DNA from: Chloroflexota bacterium
Lineage (GTDB): Bacteria; Chloroflexota; Anaerolineae; Aggregatilineales; Phototrophicaceae
DNA: 64,000 bases
Reading direction: 5' to 3'
NCBI GenBank assembly: GCA_028875185.1
Contig: JAPPFH010000131.1
Location: 62,001 to 126,000 of the forward strand
Both the position numbers and the translations under genes were made by a program. This document shows, piece by piece, positions 42,353-51,769 of this stretch; within the stretch, counting starts at the first letter, position 1; every line of letters starts with the position of its first letter. The notes under the pieces are model-generated. The model saw only the letters and a program-made list of their open reading frames with translations. It was not told the origin of the DNA and did no database searches.

Positions 42353-42813
42353 AAAAGCAGCCTCAGCTTTTCGGAAACGAGAGCGCCGCCCTGCCCGCGC
42401 CAAAACGCCGCTTCCACCGGATAATGCGCCGGGACGTCAACCTCAAGCTGCGTCGCGCCCATAGCGGCAAGCCAGCCTTTCGCCCGATCCAAGAGCAGAT
42501 CGCTCAACCCGCGATAGGTCTCATGCAGATCCACCGCCATCGCGAGCAGGATGCCCCGGCATTGCGGGTGCAAGCCCGGCGTTCCCGCGGCAATCCGCAC
42601 AACTGTGAATCCGATGAGCTTCCCGTCCTGTTCCGCCGCCAAGAATGCCACTTGCTCGTCACGAGTCCACTCCGCGGCAACGGTCGACCATTTCCCGCGC
42701 GCGTCAGGCAAGAGCTTGATCCCGGCTTCGGTCTGCTGCAGCAAAGTGATGCGATCAAACCATAGCTGGGCGGCGGCCGGCAAATCCGATAATCTCGCCG
42801 GACGAATCTGCAT
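42349..42813 (-). CDS. GNAT-family N-acetyltransferase (B)
   Basis: A 154-residue GNAT-like protein. The N-terminal strand and helix (MQIRPARLSDLPAAAQLWFD) and the loop around LLLDRAKGWLAAMGATQLEV are recognisable, but the Q/R-x-x-G-x-A/G motif is poor (HETYRGLSDLLLDRA). It may therefore be a degenerate or non-acetylating member. I start at ATG 42813, about 30 bases downstream of the -10 of a likely promoter. It is the first gene of the seven-gene leftward unit. Confidence 0.75.
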   Translation of the reverse strand: MQIRPARLSDLPAAAQLWFDRITLLQQTEAGIKLLPDARGKWSTVAAEWTRDEQVAFLAAEQDGKLIGFTVVRIAAGTPGLHPQCRGILLAMAVDLHETYRGLSDLLLDRAKGWLAAMGATQLEVDVPAHYPVEAAFWRGQGGALVSEKLRLLL

Positions 42814-42845
42814 AGCACAACATCGCCTGTCTCGTATACGAGCGA

Positions 42846-42874
42846 AGCATAGCACCAGGCCAAATGAGCCACAA
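42846..42874 (-). promoter_or_regulatory. Candidate promoter of the GNAT-AlaX-TPR operon
   Basis: On the reverse strand, TTGTGG (42874-42869), a 17-base spacer and TATGCT (42851-42846), 32 bases before the first GNAT start. Confidence 0.5.
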
Positions 42875-42979
42875 GACGCGTTAGTGCGGGGATTGGCCCG
42901 TCCATGCAAACAGTGCGGTCAAGACGCGGCAGTAGCGGCATGGCAAGTTTTCGGTAAAATAAGCTTGGGTGCTTTATAG

Positions 42980-43008
42980 TTTCAAGGTCGCTGGAAAGCG
43001 GCTACAAT
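42980..43008 (+). promoter_or_regulatory. Candidate promoter of the small TPR gene
   Basis: TTTCAA at 42980-42985, a 17-base spacer and TACAAT at 43003-43008, 30 bases before ATG 43039. Confidence 0.45.
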
Positions 43009-43038
43009 TCGCCCGGAATGTGTCAGGAAGGAGAATGT

Positions 43039-43398
43039 ATGTCCAGCTTACCTTCGGCGGAGAAAATTGGCAGAGCGTGGCGCATGCACCGCGATGGCGA
43101 TAATCAGGGCGCTCTTCGATTGTTTGAGGAGGTGCTAGCCGCTAGCCCGGATAGCGTCGATGCCCATTACGGAATGGGATTGGCATACAAAGCCAGAGGC
43201 GATATGTCCGCGGCCGCCGCTTCCTTTGGGCAGGCGCTGTCTGTCACTGAACAAGCGCTGTCGGCGGTGCGAGTGACGTCGCATGCGGAAGGACAGCATG
43301 GCGCCAACGACCTCGAAACCAACTTTGACGATCGCTATATGATGCTGACGCGGATGTTGAAGCAGCGCATCAATGATGTCGGTGGCGTATTGTCATAA
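43039..43398 (+). CDS. Small TPR protein
   Basis: A 119-residue soluble protein. It has two or so TPR-like helix pairs (AWRMHRDGDNQGALRLFEEV, then DAHYGMGLAYKARGDMSAAA), then a helix (FGQALSVTEQALSAV) and a C terminus with FDDRYMMLTRMLKQRINDVG. The SD GGAAGGAG lies just before ATG 43039, so the earlier in-frame ATG at 43018 is not used. It is probably a protein-protein adaptor. It is separated from rsmD by 156 bases with nothing clear in between. Confidence 0.75.
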   Translation: MSSLPSAEKIGRAWRMHRDGDNQGALRLFEEVLAASPDSVDAHYGMGLAYKARGDMSAAAASFGQALSVTEQALSAVRVTSHAEGQHGANDLETNFDDRYMMLTRMLKQRINDVGGVLS

Positions 43399-43554
43399 GC
43401 GCGAACACGCAAAGGCGCAAGCGTCGTCCCCCGGTTAGATCGCGCGCTGGAATCGATATGCATGCTCCGGCATGCGCATTTGCGGCGACGCCACCGGCGG
43501 CGGATCGAGCCATCGCGCAGCCTTGCGCCGCGCCCTTGAGCGAATGGTCTAAAC

Positions 43555-44130
43555 ATGTCCTTGCGCGTCATCGCTGGCACAGCGCGCGGAATGAAGCTGA
43601 GGCCCGTGCCCGGCAACAGGACCCGTCCCGTTATGGATCGCGTCAAGGAGGCGCTTTTCAGCATCCTTGGGAGCGAGATTCAAGGTCTAAACTTTCTCGA
43701 TCTATTCTCGGGGACGGGGAGCGTCGGCATCGAAGCGTTGAGCCGCGGCGCCGCGCACGCGCATTTCAATGACCTGGATCGACAGGCGATTAAGACGATA
43801 CATCAGAACCTGGCGCATACGGGGCTCAAGCCAAAAGCGCGCGTGACCAGGCGCCACGCCCTTGACTTGATCGCTCGTGGTCCAGAGCGTCACTTTCATT
43901 ACGTCTATGTGGCGCCTCCGCAATATCTGGGCATCTGGCTGAAAACACTTGCAGCGCTCAACTCGAATCCGGCTTGGCGGCGGCGAAACAGCCGCGTCAT
44001 CGTGCAGATTGATCCAACTGAATTTGACTCGGAACGCCGCTTTGACTGCCTTGAAGAAACCGACCAGCGTAAATATGGGCGGACGCTGCTGGTCTTCTAC
44101 CAGTTTGCAGAGGCCGCGGATGCAAACTGA
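43555..44130 (+). CDS. rsmD: 16S rRNA (guanine-966-N2)-methyltransferase RsmD
   Basis: A 191-residue SAM-dependent methyltransferase that modifies G966 in helix 31 of 16S rRNA. The N-terminal signature RPVMDRVKEALFSIL and motif I DLFSGTGSVGIEALSRGA are diagnostic. The catalytic motif IV, usually DPPY, reads VAPPQY here, so the acidic first residue is Ala; the Pro-Pro and Tyr are kept. This form may be a lineage variant rather than loss of function. It is convergent with the cca gene, with the two stops 16 bases apart. Confidence 0.9.
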   Translation: MSLRVIAGTARGMKLRPVPGNRTRPVMDRVKEALFSILGSEIQGLNFLDLFSGTGSVGIEALSRGAAHAHFNDLDRQAIKTIHQNLAHTGLKPKARVTRRHALDLIARGPERHFHYVYVAPPQYLGIWLKTLAALNSNPAWRRRNSRVIVQIDPTEFDSERRFDCLEETDQRKYGRTLLVFYQFAEAADAN

Positions 44131-44146
44131 GCGCTCGCGTAGTGGC

Positions 44147-45577
44147 TCAATCAGCGCATCCGTCGGCAACGCGCTTGGCAAACTCGCGCGCTTCGACGAG
44201 CGACGAAATCTCACCAACGGCTTGCGCTTCCCGCAAGCGCGTCAGAATCCGCCCGATTCGCGGTCCGCGCTCAATGTTCAGCAAAGCTTGCAGATCGTTG
44301 CCATCGAGCAAGAGTCGCGGGCTGACGATTGTGTCGTAGCGGTTGAAAAAGGCGTCGAGCAAAATTGCTGACCGCTCTACAATTTGCAGCCAATCGGCTT
44401 GTTTTAGATCGCCGCCCGCCCGGCCCAAGACTCTAGCCGCCCCCAGCAGGACAGCGTCTATGCCGTTCTCGCTCTGCCGATACCAAAATCGGTGTTGATC
44501 CAGCGGGCGCCAGTTCTCACGTTCGCTAATGGCGTCACTATTCCTTACAGCGGCGGAAAGAACGCGCGATTCAGCTCTTGTGAGGCGCAGCAAACGAGCG
44601 CTCGTCTCCCCCCCGGGTTCGTTGGAAAACACAGCGTCCGCTGGCGGTTTCGCCGCGCCTTGATCAGCTAGCAGAGCTGCCAAGGCCAGCAATTGAGCCC
44701 GCGTCCGACCGTTTCCATAAACTCGCTCGAGATGGTTTTGAAGCGCGCCGCGAAAGCGATCCAATTGGATGACCAGCATGCCCAGGTCAAAAGCGGCCGC
44801 GGTGTTGTCCGTACGACTGCTGCTGATTGCGGCGAGAATCGCAGACATGCGCTCCACCGCCGCCAGCGAGGCGTCCAGCGCGTCCAGTTCAAGCGGAAGG
44901 ATCGGCGCGAGAACACCCATATGCGCGAGCACACGCAGGCCCCGCGCCGCCTTTTCCATAGCAAGCAGCTTAAAGAACTCGTCGCGAACGCGTTCGGGCG
45001 ATGTCTTGGAAATGGCCGCGGCATGCCGTCGGATGTCAGCCGCCGTTTCAGGATGTATCCTCAGGTCGAATTGCACGCTTAATCGCACTGCCCGCAGCGC
45101 GCGAATTGGATCATTGGCGATTGCGCTTGGCGAACAGCGGCGCAGCGCTTTCCGGCGCAGGTCGGCGACGCCCTTGAGCGGATCAAGTAAAGCCCGGGGA
45201 TCCCCCAGCAGGTCGGCCGCCATCGCGTTCATCGTGAAGTCGCGGTCGTGAAGGTCATCTTCCAGCGTTGCGCCGCGGAGTTTGGCGAAGTCGATTGTGA
45301 TCGCGCTGTCCTCATGCGTGACGAATACCCGCGCTACATTGCGCTCTCGATCCATGATGTAGATATCGGCTTTCCAGGCATCGGCGACGAAGCGCGCTAC
45401 GGCGATGGCGTCGCCCGCGACGGCGACGTCTATATCCCCAATCGCGCGACGCAAGTAAGCGTCGCGAACCGCGCCCCCAACCAGATAGAGCGGCGGGGTA
45501 TTCGGCATTGCTTTCGTCACTTTGGAGAGTTCGTAGACGATATCCGTCCACGACAATCTGACGGCAAGGTCACTCAT
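44147..45577 (-). CDS. cca: CCA tRNA nucleotidyltransferase / poly(A) polymerase family
   Basis: A 476-residue class II nucleotidyltransferase of the CCA-adding/poly(A) polymerase family. The catalytic head shows LVGGAVRDAYL and GDIDVAV (two metal-binding Asp), then the neck LHDRDFTMNAMA, and the RNA-binding region DPIRALRAVRLSVQFDLRI. The window's tRNA-His lacks an encoded CCA, so this enzyme is needed to complete it. The C-terminal half is less conserved. It overlaps the hypoxanthine phosphoribosyltransferase stop by eight bases and closes the arg-car operon. Confidence 0.92.
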   Translation of the reverse strand: MSDLAVRLSWTDIVYELSKVTKAMPNTPPLYLVGGAVRDAYLRRAIGDIDVAVAGDAIAVARFVADAWKADIYIMDRERNVARVFVTHEDSAITIDFAKLRGATLEDDLHDRDFTMNAMAADLLGDPRALLDPLKGVADLRRKALRRCSPSAIANDPIRALRAVRLSVQFDLRIHPETAADIRRHAAAISKTSPERVRDEFFKLLAMEKAARGLRVLAHMGVLAPILPLELDALDASLAAVERMSAILAAISSSRTDNTAAAFDLGMLVIQLDRFRGALQNHLERVYGNGRTRAQLLALAALLADQGAAKPPADAVFSNEPGGETSARLLRLTRAESRVLSAAVRNSDAISERENWRPLDQHRFWYRQSENGIDAVLLGAARVLGRAGGDLKQADWLQIVERSAILLDAFFNRYDTIVSPRLLLDGNDLQALLNIERGPRIGRILTRLREAQAVGEISSLVEAREFAKRVADGCAD

Positions 45578-46130
45578 CGACGAGAGCGTCCGTCCGCGCT
45601 ACCCCGACAAATCGCAGATTTCGGAAGCGTTCGTCAAGATCGAGCCCATAACCAAAAACGTACTTGTTCTCAATATTGAAGCCGATGTAATCGACATCGA
45701 TATCGACTTCGCGGCGGGACTGCTTGTTGAGCAGGGCGCAAAGCTTCAGGCTGGCGGGCTCGCGATTGCGCAGGGTCTTCAAGACAAAGGCGAGCGTGTA
45801 ACCGCTGTCGATGATGTCCTCGACTACCAATACATGTTTGTCTTTGACATCCAGGCGCATATCCATGTCAATGCGAACGGACCCGGTCGACTGACGAGCG
45901 CCTTTTCCATAACTGCTCGCCGCCATGAAGTCAATCACGTGCGGCACATTGATATGGCGCGATAGGTCCGAAAGGAACATGACGCCGCCCTTGAGCACAC
46001 AAAGCAGCAGCAGATTGCCGCATCCGGCATAATCCAGGTTTATCTGCGCGCCGAGTTGGGCGATGCGGTTCTGAAGCGTGGCTTCATCAATGAGGATTTC
46101 TTGAAGGTATGCCTCGTATGCCAAAGCCAT
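45570..46130 (-). CDS. hpt: Hypoxanthine phosphoribosyltransferase
   Basis: A 186-residue purine salvage enzyme converting hypoxanthine (and guanine) plus PRPP to IMP (and GMP). The PRPP-binding motif is VLVVEDIIDSGYTLAFVL, and the flexible-loop neighbourhood is GGVMFLSDLSRHI and SSYGKG. I start at ATG 46130, since homologues begin with a helix like LQEILIDEATLQNRI; the frame from 46163 overlaps carB. It follows carB by 19 bases, tying purine salvage to carbamoyl-phosphate synthesis in one transcript. Confidence 0.94.
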   Translation of the reverse strand: MALAYEAYLQEILIDEATLQNRIAQLGAQINLDYAGCGNLLLLCVLKGGVMFLSDLSRHINVPHVIDFMAASSYGKGARQSTGSVRIDMDMRLDVKDKHVLVVEDIIDSGYTLAFVLKTLRNREPASLKLCALLNKQSRREVDIDVDYIGFNIENKYVFGYGLDLDERFRNLRFVGVARTDALVDE

Positions 46131-46149
46131 ATACGCGTCTCCGCTATAC

Positions 46150-49100
46150 CTATTGCGCCACAACCGCCTCGTAATGAGACTGCAAACTGCGCACGCTCAG
46201 TGGTTTCTCGCGCATGCGTTTGATGCCTTGCACGGCAGCGGCGGCGGCGCTCATCGTCGTGATAATCGGGATGCCCAGCGCGTAAGCCTGGCTGCGGATG
46301 GCGACGCCGTCCGCATGCGCCTGACTGCCAAGCGGCGTGTTAATGATCAAGCTCACTTGCCCGCCCCGCATAGCATCCATTATATGCGGGCTGCCTTCCG
46401 ATATCTTGTTGATGCGGCGGGCTTTGACGCCCATCTGGTTGAGCCAGCGCTCGGTGCCATCGGTAGCGGTGATTTCAAATTTGAGCTTGGCCAAATCGCG
46501 GGCGATCTTGGCAACGACCGGCTTGTCGAAATCATTAACGCTGATGAAGACCGTGCCACTCGCTGGCAAGGACAATCCGGCCGACGCCTGCGACTTTATG
46601 AAAGCATGCCCAAAGCTGGACGCGTGGCCCATCACTTCGCCGGTGGAGCGCATTTCCGGTCCAAGCCGCGTATCGACGCCGGGAAACTTCTGAAAGGGAA
46701 ACACTGCTTCCTTAATGAAGAAACCGCTGACTGAGGGTTCTTGCAGGAAGCCCAATTCCGCCAGCGTCGCTCCGGCTGCGATCCGCGCCGCGTAGCGCGC
46801 TAACGGATGACCGGTCGCCTTGCTGATAAAGGGCACGGTTCGGCTGGCGCGCGGATTGACTTCCAACACGTAGACCTCGTCATCCTTGACCGCGAATTGA
46901 ATATTGAACAAGCCCTTTACACCGAGCGCCAAGCCGATGCGCCGCGTATGGTCGCGGATGATATCCAAATGAAAATAACTGATCTTGTACGGCGGCACGA
47001 CACAGGCCGAGTCGCCGCTATGGACACCGGCCTGCTCAATGTGCTGCATGATGCCGCCGATGGTCACGTCGTTTCCGTCGCAGAGGGCGTCGACATCGAC
47101 TTCATAAGCATCATCGAGAAATTGATCAATCAAGACCGGATGCCCGCCCCATTCGACATTGCCATCCAGCCAATCCAGCAGCTGCCCTTCATCAAAGACG
47201 ATGGCCATGCCGCGCCCGCCCAAGACGTAGCTAGGGCGAACCAGCACTGGATAGCCAATTGCCGCAGCCGCTATAGCCGCTTCGTCCCGGCTTGAGATCG
47301 TCGCCCCGGCCGGCTGCGCGATATTCAAGCGCCGCATCAACGCGTTGAAGCGCTCGCGGTCTTCGGCGAGATCAATTGTATCGACCGGCGTCCCCCAGAT
47401 TGGCGCGCCCATCCGCTCCAGATCGCGCGCGATATTCAGCGGCGTCTGCCCGCCAAATTGCGCCAGCACGCCATCCGGCTGTTCGCGGTCGACGATATTC
47501 ATCACATCCTCAGCTGTGAGTGGTTCAAAATAAAGCCGATCGGCTGTGTCGTAATCGGTACTGACCGTCTCCGGGTTGCAGTTGACCATGATCGTCTCGT
47601 AGCCCGCCTCTTTTAAGGCGAAGCAGGCATGTACGCAGCAGTAATCGAATTCGATGCCTTGGCCGATGCGGTTAGGTCCGCCGCCAAGGATCATTACCTT
47701 GCGCGTCTCGCTCGGCGCTGCTTCATCTTCCATTTCGTAGGTTGAATACAGGTAAGGGGTCATCGCTTCAAATTCGGCGGCGCAAGTATCTACTCGATAA
47801 TAATTTGCTTCGACGCCGAGCCGCTTTCGTAGCTCGCGCACCGCCAAACCCTCCGCGCCAAATAAGCCTGCGATATAGGCGTCGCTGAAGCCAAACTGCT
47901 TCAGCTTGCGCAAGTCGGCCGCAGCCAAATCATGCAGTTGCAAAGCGCCCCCCACCACCGATCGGTGAATCGCCATTAGATCGCTCATCTGCTGCACGAA
48001 CCAGGGATCGAAATGTGTGTTGCTTACAATTTCTTCAAAGGAGACGCCGCTTGCGATAAGACTGGCCACTTGGAACAGACGCTGCGCCGTCGGCACACTA
48101 AGAGCCTCCGGCGTTAAATTGCTATCGACCTGGCTGCCGAATCCATCCATGCCAATATCCAGCGAGCGCACGCCCTTCTGCAGCGCTTCGGGAAATGTGC
48201 GGCCGATCGCCATCACTTCGCCGACCGCTTTCATTTGAGGCCCCAGCACCGGGTCAGCGCCGGCAAATTTCTTGAAGTCCCAGCGCGGTATCTTGACGAC
48301 GATGTAATCCAACGATGGCTCAAAGCTGGCGGGCGTTTTCAAGGTGATATCGTTGGGAATCTCATCGAGCGTAAAGCCGACGGCGACGAGCGCCGCGATC
48401 TTGGCTATTGGGAAGCCGGTCGCTTTGCTCGCCAAAGCCGATGAGCGGGAAACACGCGGGTTCATTTCGATGACGTACACTTCGCCATCGTCTGGATTGA
48501 TTGCGAATTGCACATTCGCCCCGCCCGTAGTTATGCCGACGCGGTCGAATATCTTCCGCGACATGTTTCGCAGCCGCTGAATCTCCTTGTCGGTCAAGGT
48601 TTGCGCCGGCGCGATCGTGATGCTGTCGCCGGTGTGTACGCCCATAGGATCCAGATTCTCGATTGAACATACGACAACGAAATTGCCTTTGGCATCGCGC
48701 ATGAGCTCGAGCTCATACTCCTTCCAGCCGAGCAAACTCTTGTCGACAAGCACTTCGCCGACCGGGCTCTGTTGGATGCCGTTTGCCGCGACCCGCCGCA
48801 AGTCGTCCGCATCGTAAGCGACGCCGCCGCCAGCGCCACCCATCGTGTACGAGGGCCGTATCAAGATTGGATAGCCGATTTCACCAGCAAAAGCCAAAGC
48901 GTCTTCAACACGGCTCACAACTTTGCTGTCGGGCACCTTGAGGTTGATTTCGCGCATGGTGTCGTTGAATAGCTGGCGATCTTCCGCCAACTGGATGCTG
49001 GTCAAGGTGGCGCCGATGAGTTCGACGCCAAGACGATCCAGCAATCCCGATTCCTTCAACTGCACCGCCAGATTTAGCGCGGTCTGGCCGCCGACCGTTG

Positions 49101-49362
49101 GCAGCAAGGCGTCCGGTTTTTCCTGGGCGATGATCTTCCCGCAAATATCCGGCGTCAGCGGTTCGATATAAGTGGCATCAGCAAATTGCGGGTCGGTCAT
49201 AATCGTCGCCGGGTTGGAATTGACCAGAATGACCCGGTAACCTTGCGCCTTGAGCGCTTTGCAAGCCTGCACGCCACTGTAATCGAATTCGCAAGCCTGG
49301 CCGATGACGATCGGACCGGAGCCGATGATCATGATGCTGTTAATGTCAGTGCGTTTGGGCAT
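46150..49362 (-). CDS. carB: Carbamoyl-phosphate synthase large subunit
   Basis: The 1070-residue CarB makes carbamoyl phosphate from bicarbonate, ATP and ammonia delivered by CarA. Two homologous ATP-grasp halves are clear ([20 protein letters not shown], then [19 protein letters not shown], with [13 protein letters not shown] and [12 protein letters not shown]). The C-terminal MGS-like allosteric domain ([11 protein letters not shown], then SLIINTPLG) is intact. It is placed downstream of arg genes and carA, so carbamoyl phosphate output may be set by arginine supply. Full length, no frameshift seen. Confidence 0.98.
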   Translation of the reverse strand: MPKRTDINSIMIIGSGPIVIGQACEFDYSGVQACKALKAQGYRVILVNSNPATIMTDPQFADATYIEPLTPDICGKIIAQEKPDALLPTVGGQTALNLAVQLKESGLLDRLGVELIGATLTSIQLAEDRQLFNDTMREINLKVPDSKVVSRVEDALAFAGEIGYPILIRPSYTMGGAGGGVAYDADDLRRVAANGIQQSPVGEVLVDKSLLGWKEYELELMRDAKGNFVVVCSIENLDPMGVHTGDSITIAPAQTLTDKEIQRLRNMSRKIFDRVGITTGGANVQFAINPDDGEVYVIEMNPRVSRSSALASKATGFPIAKIAALVAVGFTLDEIPNDITLKTPASFEPSLDYIVVKIPRWDFKKFAGADPVLGPQMKAVGEVMAIGRTFPEALQKGVRSLDIGMDGFGSQVDSNLTPEALSVPTAQRLFQVASLIASGVSFEEIVSNTHFDPWFVQQMSDLMAIHRSVVGGALQLHDLAAADLRKLKQFGFSDAYIAGLFGAEGLAVRELRKRLGVEANYYRVDTCAAEFEAMTPYLYSTYEMEDEAAPSETRKVMILGGGPNRIGQGIEFDYCCVHACFALKEAGYETIMVNCNPETVSTDYDTADRLYFEPLTAEDVMNIVDREQPDGVLAQFGGQTPLNIARDLERMGAPIWGTPVDTIDLAEDRERFNALMRRLNIAQPAGATISSRDEAAIAAAAIGYPVLVRPSYVLGGRGMAIVFDEGQLLDWLDGNVEWGGHPVLIDQFLDDAYEVDVDALCDGNDVTIGGIMQHIEQAGVHSGDSACVVPPYKISYFHLDIIRDHTRRIGLALGVKGLFNIQFAVKDDEVYVLEVNPRASRTVPFISKATGHPLARYAARIAAGATLAELGFLQEPSVSGFFIKEAVFPFQKFPGVDTRLGPEMRSTGEVMGHASSFGHAFIKSQASAGLSLPASGTVFISVNDFDKPVVAKIARDLAKLKFEITATDGTERWLNQMGVKARRINKISEGSPHIMDAMRGGQVSLIINTPLGSQAHADGVAIRSQAYALGIPIITTMSAAAAAVQGIKRMREKPLSVRSLQSHYEAVVAQ

Positions 49363-49400
49363 GGATGTCCTTATACACTGAGACGTCGCGGGCGTCGAGA

Positions 49401-50522
49401 TTAGCCGTTTTCGATGACAGCCTCTACAAATTCATCAAAGAGATAGAACGAGTCGTGCGGTCCCGGCGACGCTTCCGGATGATATTGCACGCTGAAGGCG
49501 CGCAGGCTGGGATGACGCAAACCGGCTACCGTATTGTCATTCAAGTTCAGATGGGTGATTTCGCCGCCACTCAAATTGCTGTCCGCGCGGACAGCGAATC
49601 CGTGGTTGTGCGACGCGATCTCGACTTCGCCGCTGGCGAGGTGCTTGACCGGTTGATTGCCGCCCCGGTGGCCGAAACGCATCTTTTCCGTCTCGCCGCC
49701 CAGCGCCAAAGCCAGGATCTGATGCCCAAGGCAGATGCCGAAAATCGGCGCCGCGCCCAGCAAAGACCGCACATTGGCAATGGCGTAATCGACCGCAGCC
49801 GGGTCGCCTGGACCGTTGCTTAGGAATACGCCCGCCGGCTTCATGCCGAGTACTTCCGCGGACGGCGTCCAAGCCGGCACCACCCTGACGCGCAAGCCGC
49901 GGTCGGTCATCATGCGCAAAATATTCCGCTTGATGCCGAAGTCATAAGCCACGATGAGCGGACGCTCCGCCGCGTCTCGGCGATCGCCGTACCAGCGCGC
50001 ATCTCCGCCTTCGTCCCAGTCGTAGGGCGCCTGAACCGAGACCGCATCGACCAGATTAGCGCCAGCCATATCCAGCGAGGCGCGCGCCACATCAACCAAC
50101 TCGTCGGTGACTGCGGCGCCTTGGCCATGCGCCACCGCCGCGCGCATTACGCCAAGCTCGCGGATATGCCGCACGAGCGCGCGCGTCGCCACTGCGGAAA
50201 CGCCAATGACGCCGTTGTCTTTCAGATAGCCGCCTAGGTCACCGCGATTGCGCCAATTGCTGACGATCGGGCTGAGCGAACGGACGACGAAACCGGCAAC
50301 CCACACTTTGCCCGACTCCGGGTCTTCCAGATTGACACCGGTATTGCCGACATGCGGCACGGTCATGGTAACGATCTGTCGATAATATGACGGGTCAGTA
50401 AGAATCTCTTGGTAACCCGTCATCGAGGTGTTGAAGACGATCTCGCCGGTGGAAACGCCCTCCGCGCCGAAGCCTTCGCCGGGGAAGACGCGCCCATCCT
50501 CCAGTACCAGCACCGCCTGCAT
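49401..50522 (-). CDS. carA: Carbamoyl-phosphate synthase small subunit
   Basis: A 373-residue glutamine-hydrolysing subunit. The N-terminal CPSase domain ([18 protein letters not shown]) is followed by a class I amidotransferase with catalytic Cys in [16 protein letters not shown] and His-Glu in [13 protein letters not shown]. It forms the CarAB complex with the next gene. ATG at 50522 is chosen over the longer frame from 50624, which would add basic residues lying inside argJ. It follows argJ by 14 bases. Confidence 0.97.
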   Translation of the reverse strand: MQAVLVLEDGRVFPGEGFGAEGVSTGEIVFNTSMTGYQEILTDPSYYRQIVTMTVPHVGNTGVNLEDPESGKVWVAGFVVRSLSPIVSNWRNRGDLGGYLKDNGVIGVSAVATRALVRHIRELGVMRAAVAHGQGAAVTDELVDVARASLDMAGANLVDAVSVQAPYDWDEGGDARWYGDRRDAAERPLIVAYDFGIKRNILRMMTDRGLRVRVVPAWTPSAEVLGMKPAGVFLSNGPGDPAAVDYAIANVRSLLGAAPIFGICLGHQILALALGGETEKMRFGHRGGNQPVKHLASGEVEIASHNHGFAVRADSNLSGGEITHLNLNDNTVAGLRHPSLRAFSVQYHPEASPGPHDSFYLFDEFVEAVIENG

Positions 50523-50536
50523 AAGCCGCCTCTCGC

Positions 50537-51769
50537 TTATGAACGGTAGTCGCCGTTGATCGAGATGTATTCGTGGCTGATGTCGCAAGTCCAAATCGTC
50601 GCGGCGCCGGCGCCGATGCCGCAATCCAGGGTGAATGTGATCGATGGTTCCGCCATAATCGCCGCCGCGTCTTCTTCGCGGTAATCGGTGGGCATTCCCC
50701 CGCTGAAGATTTCCAAGCCTGGCGCATCACTTGCGAATGACTCGCCAGCCGCGATCCAAAGTGATGCGCTATCGGGCTCCAGCGGCACATCCGCCCGTCC
50801 GGCAGAGGCCATGATGCGCCCCCAGTTGGCGTCGCTGCCGTAGAATGCCGATTTGGTCAGCACCGACGCGCCAATCGTCTGCCCGATTCGCTCCGCATCC
50901 GCTACCGATGCCGCGTTCACAATGTTGAGCGTGATGAACTTGGTGACGCCCTCGCCATCGCGGACCACTTCCTGCGCCAGGAACCGCGTAAGCGCATTCA
51001 GGGCATCTTGAAACGCGTCAAGCTCTTGCTCGGTAGACAGGCTTAGGCCGCTCATCCCGTTCGCAAGCAGCAGGACGGTGTCGTTCGTGCTGGTATCGCC
51101 ATCGATTACAATCCGGTTGTAGCTCTGCTGCGCCGCCGCTGAGAGCGACGACTGCAATTCGGGCAGCGGCAGTCCGGCGTCGGTCACAAGTACGCTAAGC
51201 ATCGTCGCCATGTTGGGCGCAATCATGCCGGCGCCCTTGACCATTCCAGCGATCGTATAGGCGCCCTCGCCCGTCTCGACCGTGACCGAACCCAGCTTGG
51301 GACGGGTGTCGGTAGTCATGATGCCGGCGGCGGCCGCGCGCCAGTCCGCGCCCAGGTTCGCGCTCGCCAGCTCGACGCCGCGGGCAATCTTGTCCATCGG
51401 CAGGTGCGTGCCAATAACACCGGTGGACATCACCAGCACTTGCTCGGCTGCAATATCAAGCGTGTCGGCGACCAAGTTGGCTGTCGCGCGCGCGTTCTGC
51501 AGTCCAAGCGCGCCGGTGCAGGCGTTCGCGCTGATTGTATTGGTGGCCACCGCCCGAATCGAATTCGGGTTCTCATCCAATCGCTGCATATCGAGCAAGA
51601 CGGGCGCCGCCTTGACTTTATTGCGCGTGAATACGCCAGCGGCGATGCAATCGACCTCGCTCGCCACCAGCGAGAAGTCCAGCGCGCCATCCTTCTTCAA
51701 ACCCGCATGGACACCAGCGACTTGAAAGCCGCGTACCGATTTCACCGTCGCGCTAACCTTGGACATCAA
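50537..51769 (-). CDS. argJ: Glutamate N-acetyltransferase / ornithine acetyltransferase (ArgJ)
   Basis: A 410-residue N-terminal-nucleophile enzyme that recycles the acetyl group from N-acetylornithine to glutamate. The self-cleavage site is Thr189 in APNMATMLS, with conserved KGAGMIAPN before it and NTISANACTGALG earlier. Its presence indicates the cyclic arginine pathway. Whether it is bifunctional, also using acetyl-CoA, cannot be read from sequence. The start at 51769 (or 51766) overlaps argD. Confidence 0.96.
   Translation of the reverse strand: MMSKVSATVKSVRGFQVAGVHAGLKKDGALDFSLVASEVDCIAAGVFTRNKVKAAPVLLDMQRLDENPNSIRAVATNTISANACTGALGLQNARATANLVADTLDIAAEQVLVMSTGVIGTHLPMDKIARGVELASANLGADWRAAAAGIMTTDTRPKLGSVTVETGEGAYTIAGMVKGAGMIAPNMATMLSVLVTDAGLPLPELQSSLSAAAQQSYNRIVIDGDTSTNDTVLLLANGMSGLSLSTEQELDAFQDALNALTRFLAQEVVRDGEGVTKFITLNIVNAASVADAERIGQTIGASVLTKSAFYGSDANWGRIMASAGRADVPLEPDSASLWIAAGESFASDAPGLEIFSGGMPTDYREEDAAAIMAEPSITFTLDCGIGAGAATIWTCDISHEYISINGDYRS

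Noticed and set aside
43411-43423. GCGCAAGCGTCGT shared with 63745-63757
   Set aside because: A 13-base match in GC-rich non-coding DNA without flanking similarity; likely chance.
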